64,000 nt of DNA from contig CACCIO010000001.1 in the NCBI GenBank assembly GCA_902546085.1, positions 92,246 to 156,245 on the forward strand. The letters are read 5' to 3'. Below are positions 53,077 to 62,056 of the stretch, piece after piece. Below the pieces are notes generated by a model. It did no database searches and had not been told where the DNA came from. It worked only from the letters and a program-made list of their open reading frames with translations. The position numbers and the translations under genes are program-made. The stretch is from an uncultured Pelagibacteraceae bacterium (GTDB taxonomy: Bacteria; Pseudomonadota; Alphaproteobacteria; Pelagibacterales; Pelagibacteraceae). How positions within the stretch are numbered: the stretch's first letter is position 1; every line of letters begins with the position of its first letter.

Positions 53077-53520
53077 GTGAATACCTCTACTGCTACATTT
53101 AATTGGTCTTGTAAACATACTTGGAAAAGAAGCGCAAAAAATACAGCTTGGTGTGTGTTAGGTTGTGCTATAGGTGATTTTGGTACAATTTTATTTTTTC
53201 AATTAACCGAAATTCCTTTTCCAGTTTTAGGAATTATGATTTTAGCAATCATTAATGGTTTGATTACAAGTATTATTTTAGAAACAATTATTTTAATGAC
53301 ACAAAATTTCAATTTTATTAATGCGTTTAAAACTGCTTGTGGAATGAGTTTAATATCAATGATCAGTATGGAAATTATGATGAATTTGACAGATTATGTT
53401 TTAACTGGTGGCGCTATATTGACTTGGTGGGTTGTTCCAATAATGTTAATCGTAGGTTTTTTAACTCCTTGGCCTTATAATTATTGGAGATTAAAAAAAT
53501 ATGGAGTTGCTTGTCATTAA
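53077..53520 (+). CDS. DUF4396 membrane protein
   Basis: 147 residues with GTG start and four hydrophobic segments. WKRSAKNTAWCVLGCAIGDFGTI near 17-39 (core CAIGDFG) and the GFLTPWPYNYWRLKKYG ending are the DUF4396 hallmarks I recall; MSLISMISMEIMMNLTDY is the methionine-rich helix in between. Cys27, Cys31 and the early Trp-Ser-Cys could bind metal. No known function. It is divergent from the persulfide dioxygenase-like gene by 22 bases. Confidence 0.8.
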   Translation: MNTSTATFNWSCKHTWKRSAKNTAWCVLGCAIGDFGTILFFQLTEIPFPVLGIMILAIINGLITSIILETIILMTQNFNFINAFKTACGMSLISMISMEIMMNLTDYVLTGGAILTWWVVPIMLIVGFLTPWPYNYWRLKKYGVACH

Positions 53521-53521
53521 T

Positions 53522-54049
53522 TTAGAGCATTCTTTTCAATAAATTATCTTTAAACAATATTCTGTGAGCTATCACTGCTAAAATATGAAGAGATATTAGA
53601 GCTATAATTGTATAATTTGAATATATGTGAATATTATAAAATTGATCTGCTAATTCAAAATTATCTTTAATTTTTATCTCTTTAAAAAAAATTACTAAAG
53701 TTTCTCCATTAAATAATTTTTTTAAAATTCCTGAAATCGTGATTGACAAAATTGCCACATATAAAAGAACATGGTTTAATTTTGCTATAAATTTTTGTCC
53801 AACGAAAATACTTGGATTAAGTTTGGGCTTAGGATTAAGTATATTATTTAATAACCTTAAAATTACTAAATAAAATATAGTTAAACCTATTGTTACATGA
53901 ATATTTTCAAATGTTATTCTTTCTTCACCAAAATCCAAATCAACTAAATAAAAACCTAATGGGATTTGGATTAGAAGCAATAACGCACTTAGCCAATGTA
54001 ACAGCTTTGAAATAATACCATACTCTGTTAGGGTATTTGTAACATGCAT
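53522..54049 (-). CDS. Cytochrome b561
   Basis: 175 residues with four membrane helices. Histidines in KLLHWLSALL (His18), FENIHVTIG (His51), and the late YNIHIYSNY/SLHILAVIAHRI provide two pairs for di-heme b ligation. It shuttles electrons across the inner membrane. No in-frame start exists upstream (a stop codon is two codons before), so ATG 54049 is fixed. That start codon lies in ATGCAT shared with the divergent cytochrome c' gene. Confidence 0.88.
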   Translation of the reverse strand: MHVTNTLTEYGIISKLLHWLSALLLLIQIPLGFYLVDLDFGEERITFENIHVTIGLTIFYLVILRLLNNILNPKPKLNPSIFVGQKFIAKLNHVLLYVAILSITISGILKKLFNGETLVIFFKEIKIKDNFELADQFYNIHIYSNYTIIALISLHILAVIAHRILFKDNLLKRML

Positions 54050-54511
54050 AAATTATTTAATCACATAACCTCATTTATTAAAATATTATTGTTATCAATT
54101 TTTACTGTGCTTTTGGTCTCAGTTAGTAATGCTGAACAAAGTGTTGAAGATATTATAAAGGGGCGAAAAGCATTATTTAGTAAGAATTATAGTACTGCTA
54201 AAAGAGTTCAAGCTTTTGCTTCAAATGGAGATTTCGATAAATCAATAGAATTAATGTTAGAAATGAGCGAGAATTATAAAGTTCTGATTGATTTATTTCC
54301 TGAAAACACCAAGGAAGGTTTTAAAACAGAAGCCTTACCAATCATTTGGGAGGAAAAAGATGCTTTTAATGCTCTAATGAAAAAAGCATCTAATGATATG
54401 GTTACACTTGCATCTGTTATTGAAGATAGCGATGATATTAGAGGTACATTAAAACAATTTATGTGGAGTAATTGTAAAGCTTGTCATAGCAAGTATCGGA
54501 TGCCCCATTAA
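54044..54511 (+). CDS. Cytochrome c' / c556-type protein
   Basis: 155 residues: signal peptide (about 1-30, ends SVSNA), then a four-helix bundle with a C-terminal heme site CKACHSKYR near 145-153. Met near the start of the mature bundle and the late CxxCH are the layout of cytochrome c556/c'. It is periplasmic and probably the electron partner of the divergent b561. The upstream frame closes within five codons, so ATG 54044 is the start, three bases from the opposite start codon. Confidence 0.9.
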   Translation: MHKLFNHITSFIKILLLSIFTVLLVSVSNAEQSVEDIIKGRKALFSKNYSTAKRVQAFASNGDFDKSIELMLEMSENYKVLIDLFPENTKEGFKTEALPIIWEEKDAFNALMKKASNDMVTLASVIEDSDDIRGTLKQFMWSNCKACHSKYRMPH

Positions 54512-54800
54512 AATTTACTTTAAGGGTTCGCTCTTTAAGAGAATACCTAAAGAGCTCCCTTTTTTAAGCCTCTTTGGCGTTTTAATCCAAACGGATTTTA
54601 ATGTTATTAACTTTTTGGTATTTAAAAGACTTCAGCTAAGTATCAGGTGGTGAAAGTATTAACATAAACCTCCTTCTTAAAAAAAGGTAATTATATTTAA
54701 TACAAATTCAATAAATTTATTTCAGTTTTGGTTAAATAAAATTCTTGAATACAACCTGGTGCTTTAGTAGATTCCCGCTATCTTATATATCTACTTAAGA
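54512..54800. other. Non-coding gap with a terminator and a possible mini-ORF
   Basis: This 289-base gap between the convergent cytochrome c' and HIBADH-like genes holds a terminator (54521-54565), a 7-base dyad AGTAGAT/ATCTACT (around 54769-54796) next to the HIBADH stop, and on the minus strand a consensus AAGGAGG followed by a 9-codon frame beginning MLILSPPDT. I see no tRNA or longer coding frame. A small RNA is possible. Confidence 0.4.
54521..54565 (+). terminator. Terminator after cytochrome c'
   Basis: GCTCTTT (54530-54536) pairs with AAAGAGC (54549-54555), extended by AAGGG with CCCTT across a small internal loop, and followed by a run of T. It begins 10 bases after the cytochrome stop. 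Confidence 0.7.
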
Positions 54801-55658
54801 TTATTTTTTATTAATTAATTCACTAATAAAATTTTCACCAAAACCGTCGTCGACAGCTTTTTGAAAATAATTTTTGTTAACTTCAGCAATTTTTTCTGCT
54901 TCAGGAAAATCTTTTAATAAGTCTTGAATATAAGTTAAATCTTTTACAGAATTACTGGCGGTAAATTTAAATCCAGTAAAATCTCCTTTTAATAAATTAT
55001 CAAAAACTCTATTTAGAGCTGCAGAATTACCAGAACCAAGCTTAGCAACATCAAAAATTTTTTTTAAATCTAAACCCATTTCTTTAGCACTTTTAGCTAA
55101 ATGATTAACTAGTGCAGCATTTCCAAGGGATAAAAAATTATTTAAAAGTTTCGATTTTGCACCCATCCCGACAGTTCCAAAATGAAAATATTCTTTACAA
55201 AAAAACTTAAAATAGGGTTCAGCTATTTTAAAATTTTCATCTGATGCCCCTACTATTCCTCCTAAAACTCCTTCTTCAGCCTGAACAGGGCCACCCATTA
55301 CAGGACATTCAACATACTTAATATTATTTTTCTTAAATATAGCTTCAGTTTCGATAGAACCAGTTTTGTTATGAGTTGTGATATCAATAATTATAGTTTT
55401 GTTGTTTAAAATTGCTAAAATTTTTTCAGAAATTGATTTTGCAATTGGGGTGTTTGTTACACACATAAACAAGGCATCGAGATTTTTATCTGTAAAATCC
55501 TCGAAAGATTTTACTTCTTCTGCACCATCATTGACAATTTTTTCAATTGGTTTTCTGTTTTTATTTGCAATAACAAAAAGTTTATTTTTATGTTTTAAAA
55601 TATTTTTGGCTATTCCATAGCCCATATAACCAACACCAATAAATCCAATATTTTTCAT
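54801..55658 (-). CDS. 3-hydroxyisobutyrate dehydrogenase-family oxidoreductase
   Basis: 285 residues: NAD(P) Rossmann motif GFIGVGYMG near 5-13, VECPVMGGPVQAEEG near 115-129 for the substrate loop, and Lys in GMGAKSKLLNNFL near 165-177 as the catalytic lysine. The family includes tartronate semialdehyde reductase (GarR) and 3-hydroxyisobutyrate dehydrogenase. It follows the DMT carrier and UxaA-type dehydratase on the minus strand, so a sugar-acid product such as tartronate semialdehyde is a fair guess. Confidence 0.85.
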   Translation of the reverse strand: MKNIGFIGVGYMGYGIAKNILKHKNKLFVIANKNRKPIEKIVNDGAEEVKSFEDFTDKNLDALFMCVTNTPIAKSISEKILAILNNKTIIIDITTHNKTGSIETEAIFKKNNIKYVECPVMGGPVQAEEGVLGGIVGASDENFKIAEPYFKFFCKEYFHFGTVGMGAKSKLLNNFLSLGNAALVNHLAKSAKEMGLDLKKIFDVAKLGSGNSAALNRVFDNLLKGDFTGFKFTASNSVKDLTYIQDLLKDFPEAEKIAEVNKNYFQKAVDDGFGENFISELINKK

Positions 55659-55672
55659 ATTTGTTTCAATAA

Positions 55673-56539
55673 TTAACTTTTCTTTGTGCCTTCTGTTCTT
55701 ATAAACATTATACCAAAAACAATAATTCCTACCACACCTACAATTTTGTTATAATCAAAGGGTACACCAAAAATTAAGAAGTTAATAATAGTTGACCAAA
55801 CGAGTTGTGAATATTGAAAGTTTGTCACAAATGATAAATTAGAGAGTTGAATTGCATAAATTATTAGAGAATGACTAACAAAGCCCGCTACTCCAAGTAA
55901 TAATAAATAAAACCAAAAAATATTCTTTTCTAATGGAACCCAATTAAAAAAAATAAATATACTAAATATAATTGCTCCTAAAATTGAGGTATAGAATATC
56001 GCAGCAAATGGGTCATTGTCACCTGATACAAGTTTAGTAAAAAATTGATAAAGAGCCCAACAAATTGGCGGAACTATTGGAAAAATTAAATCAATGCTAA
56101 ATATTTTCATACTTGGTCCTAAGGAGTAAATAATTGAACCAAAGCTAAGTAACATTAAAAGTATACCCTTAGGTGTTAAAATATCTTTTAAAAAATATGC
56201 TGAAAGCAAAGAAACTATCAAGGGAGCTGTAAAGAAAACTACATATATGTCTACTAAGTCAAATTTTTGTAAAGAATAAAACATAAATGACGTTGCTGTA
56301 ACCATCAATATTGATCTTATTATTTGAACCTTAAAATTTTTTTTTAAATTTACTTTAGGTTTAAATATTAAAAAAAATATAACTAAAGAAACTAGGTGAA
56401 AAAAAAATCTACCCCAAATTGCTTGAGTAACTGGCATAACTGTACCAAGGTACTTTGCTGTGGAGTCCATACATACAAACATGAAAAAGCCACCTGCAGC
56501 CAATAAAATTACATTAATTAATGATGTTTGCTGTGGCAC
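55673..56539 (-). CDS. EamA/DMT-family transporter (second)
   Basis: 288 residues, ten hydrophobic segments in two EamA halves; QAIWGRFFFHLVSLVIFF near 39-56 is typical of the N-terminal half. It resembles S-adenosylmethionine- or metabolite-type DMT carriers only loosely. It is placed between the UxaA-type dehydratase (12 bases upstream) and the HIBADH-like gene (14 bases downstream), so it may move a sugar acid or product. Confidence 0.82.
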   Translation of the reverse strand: MPQQTSLINVILLAAGGFFMFVCMDSTAKYLGTVMPVTQAIWGRFFFHLVSLVIFFLIFKPKVNLKKNFKVQIIRSILMVTATSFMFYSLQKFDLVDIYVVFFTAPLIVSLLSAYFLKDILTPKGILLMLLSFGSIIYSLGPSMKIFSIDLIFPIVPPICWALYQFFTKLVSGDNDPFAAIFYTSILGAIIFSIFIFFNWVPLEKNIFWFYLLLLGVAGFVSHSLIIYAIQLSNLSFVTNFQYSQLVWSTIINFLIFGVPFDYNKIVGVVGIIVFGIMFIRTEGTKKS

Positions 56540-56551
56540 TGGAAATTAAAA

Positions 56552-58057
56552 TTACATCACTACGCCTACTTGCCAAGGATTGAACTCCTCGTCACCGTAG
56601 CCGTTGATTTCACTTTTTGATTTATTTCCTGAAGCAGTATTAACAATTAGTTCAAATATTTTTTGACCAACTTCTTCAACTTTTTCTTTACCTTCAGCAA
56701 TTGTTCCACAATTAATATCCATATCTTCAGACATTTTTTCAAACATTGCTGAGTTTGTTGAAAGTTTTAAACTTGGAACTGGTTTGCAACCAAAACAAGA
56801 TCCACGTCCTGTTGTAAAACAAATTACATTAGCACCTGATGCTACTTGACCTGTAACAGATACAGGATCGTAACCAGGAGAGTCCATAAAATTAAATCCT
56901 TTGTTTTTTAAAGGTTCTGCATAGTGCAGTACATCTTGAAGAATAGAATTACCTCCTTTTGCAACAGCACCTAAGGATTTTTCTAAAATTGTTGTGAGGC
57001 CACCCTTTTTATTTCCAGGGGCTGGGTTGTTATCCATAGAACTATTATTGATTGAAGTATAATGTTTCCACCATTCAATTCTTTTAATTAGTTTATCGGC
57101 AGTCTTTTGTGAGCTAGCTCTATTAATTAATAAATGTTCAGCTCCATAAATCTCTGGAGTTTCAGATAAAATTGAACTTCCACCTTTCTTAACCAAGAGA
57201 TCTGCTGCAACACCTAATGCAGGATTTGCAGTTATTCCAGAATATCCATCTGAGCCACCACACTGAAGAGCTAAAGTTAAATGACTTACTGGTTGTGAAG
57301 TTCTCTCAATACTGTTTGCTTCTGAAAGTAAATTTTTTATTTGAGATAATACTTTATCAACTATTTTTTTAGTTCCGCCTTCATCCTGAATTGTTAGAAA
57401 ATGAATTCGGTTATGTTTTTTTAAAGATTCATCAAACAAACTGACTTGAGCACATTCACAACCTAAACCGATTACAAAAACATGAGAAAAATTAGGATGA
57501 TTTTTAAATCCATCAATAGTTCTTTGGAAAATTTGCATCCCTTCACTTTCTGTGTTCATTCCACATCCTGTTGAGTGAGTAATTGGCACTATGCCATCAA
57601 TATTTGGGTGATCTTTTAAAATGTCAGAATATTTAATCCTTTCAACAATCATTTTAGTGACAGTTGCTGAGCAATTTACTGTGCTCACTATTCCAATATA
57701 ATTTCTAGTAGCGACCTGTCCATTATCTCTTAAAATTCCATTAAAGAAGGTATCTGCTTTTTCATCTACAATGTGTTTTTTGTCTGTTACTTTAAATTCT
57801 CTTTTAAACTCTCTAAATTCTAAATTATGGGAGTGGACATGTTGTCCAGGTTTAATTTCATCTAAAGCAAAACCAATAATTTGATCATATTTAATGATTG
57901 GATCACCTTTTTTAATTGTTTTTAAACAAACTTTATGTCCAAAAGGGATTGGATCGATAGTACTAATCTCATGACCTTCAATTTTTGTTTTTTCAGGAAT
58001 GATAAATTGACTAACTCCCACATTGTCATTCTTATTTAAAACTATTAGATTATTCAT
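56552..58057 (-). CDS. Altronate/galactarate dehydratase-family enzyme (UxaA/GarD type)
   Basis: 501 residues: N-terminal SAF domain (about 10-90, ending HVHSHNLEF) and C-terminal lyase domain. THSTGCGMN near 160-168, CGGSDGYSGITANPALG near 264-280 and FTTGRGSCFGCKPVPS near 403-418 hold the conserved cysteines of the family. These enzymes dehydrate hexaldonates or aldarates to 2-keto-3-deoxy acids. It is divergent from the IlvD/Edd-type dehydratase by 45 bases, giving two dehydratases in one sugar-acid locus. Precise substrate unknown. Confidence 0.86.
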   Translation of the reverse strand: MNNLIVLNKNDNVGVSQFIIPEKTKIEGHEISTIDPIPFGHKVCLKTIKKGDPIIKYDQIIGFALDEIKPGQHVHSHNLEFREFKREFKVTDKKHIVDEKADTFFNGILRDNGQVATRNYIGIVSTVNCSATVTKMIVERIKYSDILKDHPNIDGIVPITHSTGCGMNTESEGMQIFQRTIDGFKNHPNFSHVFVIGLGCECAQVSLFDESLKKHNRIHFLTIQDEGGTKKIVDKVLSQIKNLLSEANSIERTSQPVSHLTLALQCGGSDGYSGITANPALGVAADLLVKKGGSSILSETPEIYGAEHLLINRASSQKTADKLIKRIEWWKHYTSINNSSMDNNPAPGNKKGGLTTILEKSLGAVAKGGNSILQDVLHYAEPLKNKGFNFMDSPGYDPVSVTGQVASGANVICFTTGRGSCFGCKPVPSLKLSTNSAMFEKMSEDMDINCGTIAEGKEKVEEVGQKIFELIVNTASGNKSKSEINGYGDEEFNPWQVGVVM

Positions 58058-58102
58058 AAAATTATTATATAACTATAAATCTAAAGAGACCATTAAACAA
58101 TT

Positions 58103-59887
58103 ATGCCTAAAAAAAGAAAAAAAAGTTTCAGAAGTCAGCAGTGGTTTAATAACCCAAAAAACCCAGATATGACGGCTTTGTATCTAGAAAGATATTTAAA
58201 TTATGGTCTTACTAGAAAAGAATTACAATCTGGAAACCCAATAATAGGAATAGCTCAATCTGGTAGTGACCTTTCACCGTGTAATAGGCATTTTATGTCA
58301 CTAAGTAAGAGAATAAAAGATGGAGTCAGAAGAGCAGGGGGTATACCCATGGAGTTTCCAACTCATCCAATTCAAGAAACAGGAAAAAGACCAACAGCAA
58401 TGTTGGATAGAAATCTTTCATATTTATCTTTAGTAGAAGTTTTATATGGTTACCCTCTTGATGGAGTAATATTAACAACAGGATGTGATAAAACTACTCC
58501 TGCAGCTTTAATGGCAGCTGCGACTGTAAACATTCCGGCAATAGTTTTATCTGGTGGCCCTATGTTAGATGGAGTTTATAAGGGAAAATTAGCTGGATCA
58601 GGAATGGTAGTTTGGGAAGCTAGAAAAATGTTAGCTAAAGGAGAGATTAAATATGAGGAATTTATGGATATGGTTTCATCATCCTCACCAAGTGCTGGCC
58701 ATTGTAATACAATGGGAACAGCTTCTTCAATGAACTCAGTAGCAGAAGCATTAGGAATGTCTTTACCAGGAGGTGCAGTTATTCCTGCTCCTTACAGAGA
58801 AAGAGAACAAATTTCTTACGAAACAGGAAAAAGAATTGTTGGAATGGTTTATGAAGATTTAACCCCATCAAAAATTATGACACGTAAAGCTTTTGAAAAC
58901 GCCGTAGTAGTAGCAAGCGCTATAGGCGGATCTAGTAACTGCACTGCCCATTTAAGCGCTATCGCAAAACATATGGGAATTAAATTTGATCTTTCTGATT
59001 GGCAAAAACTTGGGCACAACATTCCATTGTTGGTAAATTGCCAACCTGCAGGAGAATACTTAATGGAAAGTTTTCACAGAGCTGGAGCAATACCTGCAGT
59101 AATGAAGGAATTAATTAAAAATAAAAAAATTCATACAAACATAAAAACAGTTACGGGTAAAACTGTAGGTGAAAATTTAAGAAAGAAAGTTGATATAGAC
59201 AATAAAGTAATTAAAACTTTTAAAAATGCATTAACTGAAAAAGCTGGTTTTTTGGTTATGAGAAGTAATTTTTTCTCTTCTGCTATAATGAAAACATCTG
59301 TAATTAGTAAGGAATTTAAAGATCAATACTTATCAAATCCTAAACACCCTAATGTTTTTGAATGTAAAGCTATAGTTTTTGAAGGTCCCGAGGATTATCA
59401 TAAAAGACTCAATGATAAAAAATTAAAAGTAAATGAAAACTCAATATTAATTATTAGAGGTTGTGGACCGGTCGGATATCCTGGATCAGCAGAAGTAGTT
59501 AATATGCAACCACCTGACAGGTTATTAAAAAAAGGAATAAGACATTTACCAACTTTGGGAGATGGTAGACAGAGTGGAACATCCGAGAGTCCATCAATAC
59601 TTCATGTTTCACCAGAATCAGCAGTAGGTGGAGATCTAGGCATTGTTAAAACTTATGATAAAATAAAAATAGATTTAAATAAAAGAAGAGTTGATTTATT
59701 GATTTCTCAAGCTGAATTTAAAAAAAGAAGAAAAAACAAAAAACTATTTAAGCCAAAAAACCAAACTCCTTGGCAGGAAATATTTAGAAATACTGTTGGT
59801 CAATTGGATGATGGTGCATGCATTAATTCTCGAGGTAAATATTTAGACGTATCACATACCAAAGGTTTACCAAGAGACTCTCACTAA
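58103..59887 (+). CDS. IlvD/Edd-family sugar-acid dehydratase
   Basis: 594 residues. The Fe-S cysteines are in SDLSPCNRHF near 55-64, TTGCDKTTPA near 125-134 and GHCNTMGTASS near 199-209; RQSGTSESPSI near 491-501 holds the catalytic serine region and ends SPESAVGGDLG. The SGSDLSPCN opening and length fit the pentonate/hexonate branch (L-arabinonate, D-xylonate, galactonate) rather than IlvD itself. The stop shares a base with the 2-hydroxyacid dehydrogenase start. Confidence 0.88.
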   Translation: MPKKRKKSFRSQQWFNNPKNPDMTALYLERYLNYGLTRKELQSGNPIIGIAQSGSDLSPCNRHFMSLSKRIKDGVRRAGGIPMEFPTHPIQETGKRPTAMLDRNLSYLSLVEVLYGYPLDGVILTTGCDKTTPAALMAAATVNIPAIVLSGGPMLDGVYKGKLAGSGMVVWEARKMLAKGEIKYEEFMDMVSSSSPSAGHCNTMGTASSMNSVAEALGMSLPGGAVIPAPYREREQISYETGKRIVGMVYEDLTPSKIMTRKAFENAVVVASAIGGSSNCTAHLSAIAKHMGIKFDLSDWQKLGHNIPLLVNCQPAGEYLMESFHRAGAIPAVMKELIKNKKIHTNIKTVTGKTVGENLRKKVDIDNKVIKTFKNALTEKAGFLVMRSNFFSSAIMKTSVISKEFKDQYLSNPKHPNVFECKAIVFEGPEDYHKRLNDKKLKVNENSILIIRGCGPVGYPGSAEVVNMQPPDRLLKKGIRHLPTLGDGRQSGTSESPSILHVSPESAVGGDLGIVKTYDKIKIDLNKRRVDLLISQAEFKKRRKNKKLFKPKNQTPWQEIFRNTVGQLDDGACINSRGKYLDVSHTKGLPRDSH

Positions 59888-60855
59888 TGAGGCCAAAAAT
59901 ATTAGTTTCCAGAAAAATATCAAATTTAGCAGAAGAAAAACTTCAAAAAGAATTTGAAGTAACTTTAAATCCAAAGGACCAACCCATTCCAGAAAGCGAC
60001 TTAATAAAAATTGCAAATGATTATGATGGAATGATTTCAACTGGTTTTGATAAAATTACAGAAAATTTTTTTAATAATTTAAATGGTAAATTAAAAATTA
60101 TTGCTCAAGTTGGTGTTGGTTATGACAATATTTCAATAAAATCTGCAAAAGAAAAAAAAATTAAAGTTACAAATACGCCTAATGTTTTAAATGAAGCAGT
60201 AGCAGAAACGACTATTCTATTAATTCTGGCAGCTTCAAGAAGAATTGGTGAAGCATACAATCTAGTGAAAACAGACAATTGGAAAAATCAAAAACCTGAT
60301 CTTACTAAATTTATGATTGGAAACTCTGTTACAGGTAAAACTTTAGGTATCATTGGTATGGGTCGTATCGGAAGAATGGCTGCAAAAAGTGCTAAAGCAT
60401 TTGGAATGAAGATAATTTATCATAACAGAAATAAACTATCTGATGATCAAGAGGATGGGGCAAAGTATTTTTCTGATATAAAGTCTATGCTACCTCAGTG
60501 TGACTTTCTTAGTATTCATACGCCAGCAACATCTGAGACCAAACACATATTAAATGCTTCAACTGTAAATTTATTACCTAAGCATGCTGTTGTTATAAAT
60601 ACATCAAGAGGATCAACTATAAATGATGATGATTTAATTGATGCTCTTGAGAATAAAAAAATCTATGCAGCTGGTTTAGATGTATTTAATAATGAACCTA
60701 ATTTAGATAAAAGATATTTAAAATTAGATAACTGTTTTGTTTTACCACATATTGGTAGTGCGACTCATGAGACTCGATTGGCAATGAGTATGATGGCAGT
60801 AGATAACATTTATTGTTTTTTTAATAAAAAACCCCTAATTTCTGAAGTTGTTTAA
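59887..60855 (+). CDS. D-isomer-specific 2-hydroxyacid dehydrogenase
   Basis: 322 residues. The NAD motif is GIIGMGRIGR near 154-163, NTSRGSTIND near 238-247 holds the catalytic arginine, and PHIGSATHETR near 297-307 the catalytic histidine; a glutamate lies between. The overall pattern resembles glyoxylate/hydroxypyruvate reductases (GhrB type). It is coupled to the dehydratase by a one-base overlap and may reduce glyoxylate or a keto-acid product. Confidence 0.9.
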   Translation: MRPKILVSRKISNLAEEKLQKEFEVTLNPKDQPIPESDLIKIANDYDGMISTGFDKITENFFNNLNGKLKIIAQVGVGYDNISIKSAKEKKIKVTNTPNVLNEAVAETTILLILAASRRIGEAYNLVKTDNWKNQKPDLTKFMIGNSVTGKTLGIIGMGRIGRMAAKSAKAFGMKIIYHNRNKLSDDQEDGAKYFSDIKSMLPQCDFLSIHTPATSETKHILNASTVNLLPKHAVVINTSRGSTINDDDLIDALENKKIYAAGLDVFNNEPNLDKRYLKLDNCFVLPHIGSATHETRLAMSMMAVDNIYCFFNKKPLISEVV

Positions 60856-60979
60856 AACAACTGAGAGTTGTTAGTTTAGATAATATATATAATTTCTATA
60901 TATAAACATTAAACGAATTCGTTGATCTCAAAAAACATTTGTGATTAAATTTCAAAAAAACACAAACAAGAGGAAGATA
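60856..60979 (+). promoter_or_regulatory. Leader of the TRAP operon with two dyads
   Basis: AACAACT-GAG-AGTTGTT (60856-60872) is a perfect 7-base hairpin directly after the previous stop. AACGAATTCGTT (60912-60923) is a perfect 12-base palindrome, suited to a dimeric repressor such as a GntR or LacI protein, 57 bases before the dctP ATG. The ribosome site GAGGAAG is 6 bases before ATG 60980. Confidence 0.5.
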
Positions 60980-61996
60980 ATGTTTAAACTTATATCTAAA
61001 ACTATAGCTGCAGTAGCTATTGTTTCAGTTGCTTTATTTGGCTCTGCTCATGCAAAGACTTTAAAGATTGAAACACACTTTACTGCTAGTTCACCAAATG
61101 GTGAGGTTGCCGCTCAATTCGCTAAAAACGTTGAAAAGTTTTCTGGCGGAAGCTTAAAAGTGCAAATGTTCTATTCATCGTCAGTAACTGGTAAATCAGC
61201 TGAGGTATTTAACTCTGCACAAACTGGAATTATTGACTGTGATATGACTGGTGCAGGATACCAAACTGGTAAAAATGCTGCATTTCAATTTGCAGGAGAT
61301 GTAATGGGTGGGTACGATAACCCTTATCAACAATATGAATTCCTAAATTTCCCAGGAGCTCAAGAAGCTGTTGATGCACTTTATAACAAATATGGAATGA
61401 CTTTGATTGGTTGGTGGATACCAGGACATGAGTCTTTAATTTCTAGCAGACCAATTCCAGATGTTGCTTCATTGAAAGACTTCAAATTCAGATCGCCTCC
61501 AGGAATGGAAAGTATGATCTTCACAGCATTAGGTGCTAAGCCAATCGTTATGGACTTTGGTGAAGTTCCAACCGCTTTACAAACCGGTCTAATCGATGGT
61601 GCAGATTACTCATCTTTAGCGACTAACTATGCAGGTGGACACTATGAGCAAAATAAATATGCTACATACCCAGGTTTCCATTCAATGCCTGCTGACCACT
61701 TAGCTTGTAACACTAAAGTATGGAACAAGTTAAAACCTCACGAAAAAGGTGCAATGTTAGCTGCAATCGAAATCTGTGGAAGAACTATCACTAGTTTGGT
61801 TGAAAGAAAAAATGCAGAAGCAGTTAAAGCTTTAAAGGAAATGGGAGTTACTCTTCACGACTGGTCTAAAGAAGATAGAGCTAAATTTAGACAAGCTGCA
61901 CTTGGTGCTTGGGAAGAATGGAAGACTAAATCACCTGAGGCTGCTGCACTTATAGAGATACATAAAGCTTACATGAAAGCTAACGGTATCCTATAA
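60980..61996 (+). CDS. dctP: TRAP transporter substrate-binding protein
   Basis: 338 residues from ATG 60980, chosen because GAGGAAG precedes it and a normal signal peptide follows (MFKLISKTIAAVAIVSVALF, cleavage near SAHA); the longer frame adds 13 codons with no support. The DctP fold shows SSPNGEVAAQFAKNVEKFSGG near 37-57 and FKFRSPPGMES near 162-172 with the arginine that binds the ligand carboxylate. Ligand is likely a sugar acid or keto acid from context. Separated from dctQ by a strong hairpin. Confidence 0.93.
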   Translation: MFKLISKTIAAVAIVSVALFGSAHAKTLKIETHFTASSPNGEVAAQFAKNVEKFSGGSLKVQMFYSSSVTGKSAEVFNSAQTGIIDCDMTGAGYQTGKNAAFQFAGDVMGGYDNPYQQYEFLNFPGAQEAVDALYNKYGMTLIGWWIPGHESLISSRPIPDVASLKDFKFRSPPGMESMIFTALGAKPIVMDFGEVPTALQTGLIDGADYSSLATNYAGGHYEQNKYATYPGFHSMPADHLACNTKVWNKLKPHEKGAMLAAIEICGRTITSLVERKNAEAVKALKEMGVTLHDWSKEDRAKFRQAALGAWEEWKTKSPEAAALIEIHKAYMKANGIL

Positions 61997-62016
61997 TTAA
62001 TAGTATATAAAAAATT

Positions 62017-62042
62017 TAGAAGGGCCTGAAAAGGCCCTTCTA
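62017..62042 (+). terminator. Hairpin between dctP and dctQ
   Basis: A perfect 10-base GC-rich stem (TAGAAGGGCC/GGCCCTTCTA) with a 6-base loop and a following A/T run including TTTTTTTCTT. It lies 20 bases after dctP and 14 before dctQ. It looks like a true rho-independent terminator inside the operon, likely leaky. Confidence 0.85.
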
Positions 62043-62056
62043 AAAAATTTTTTCTT

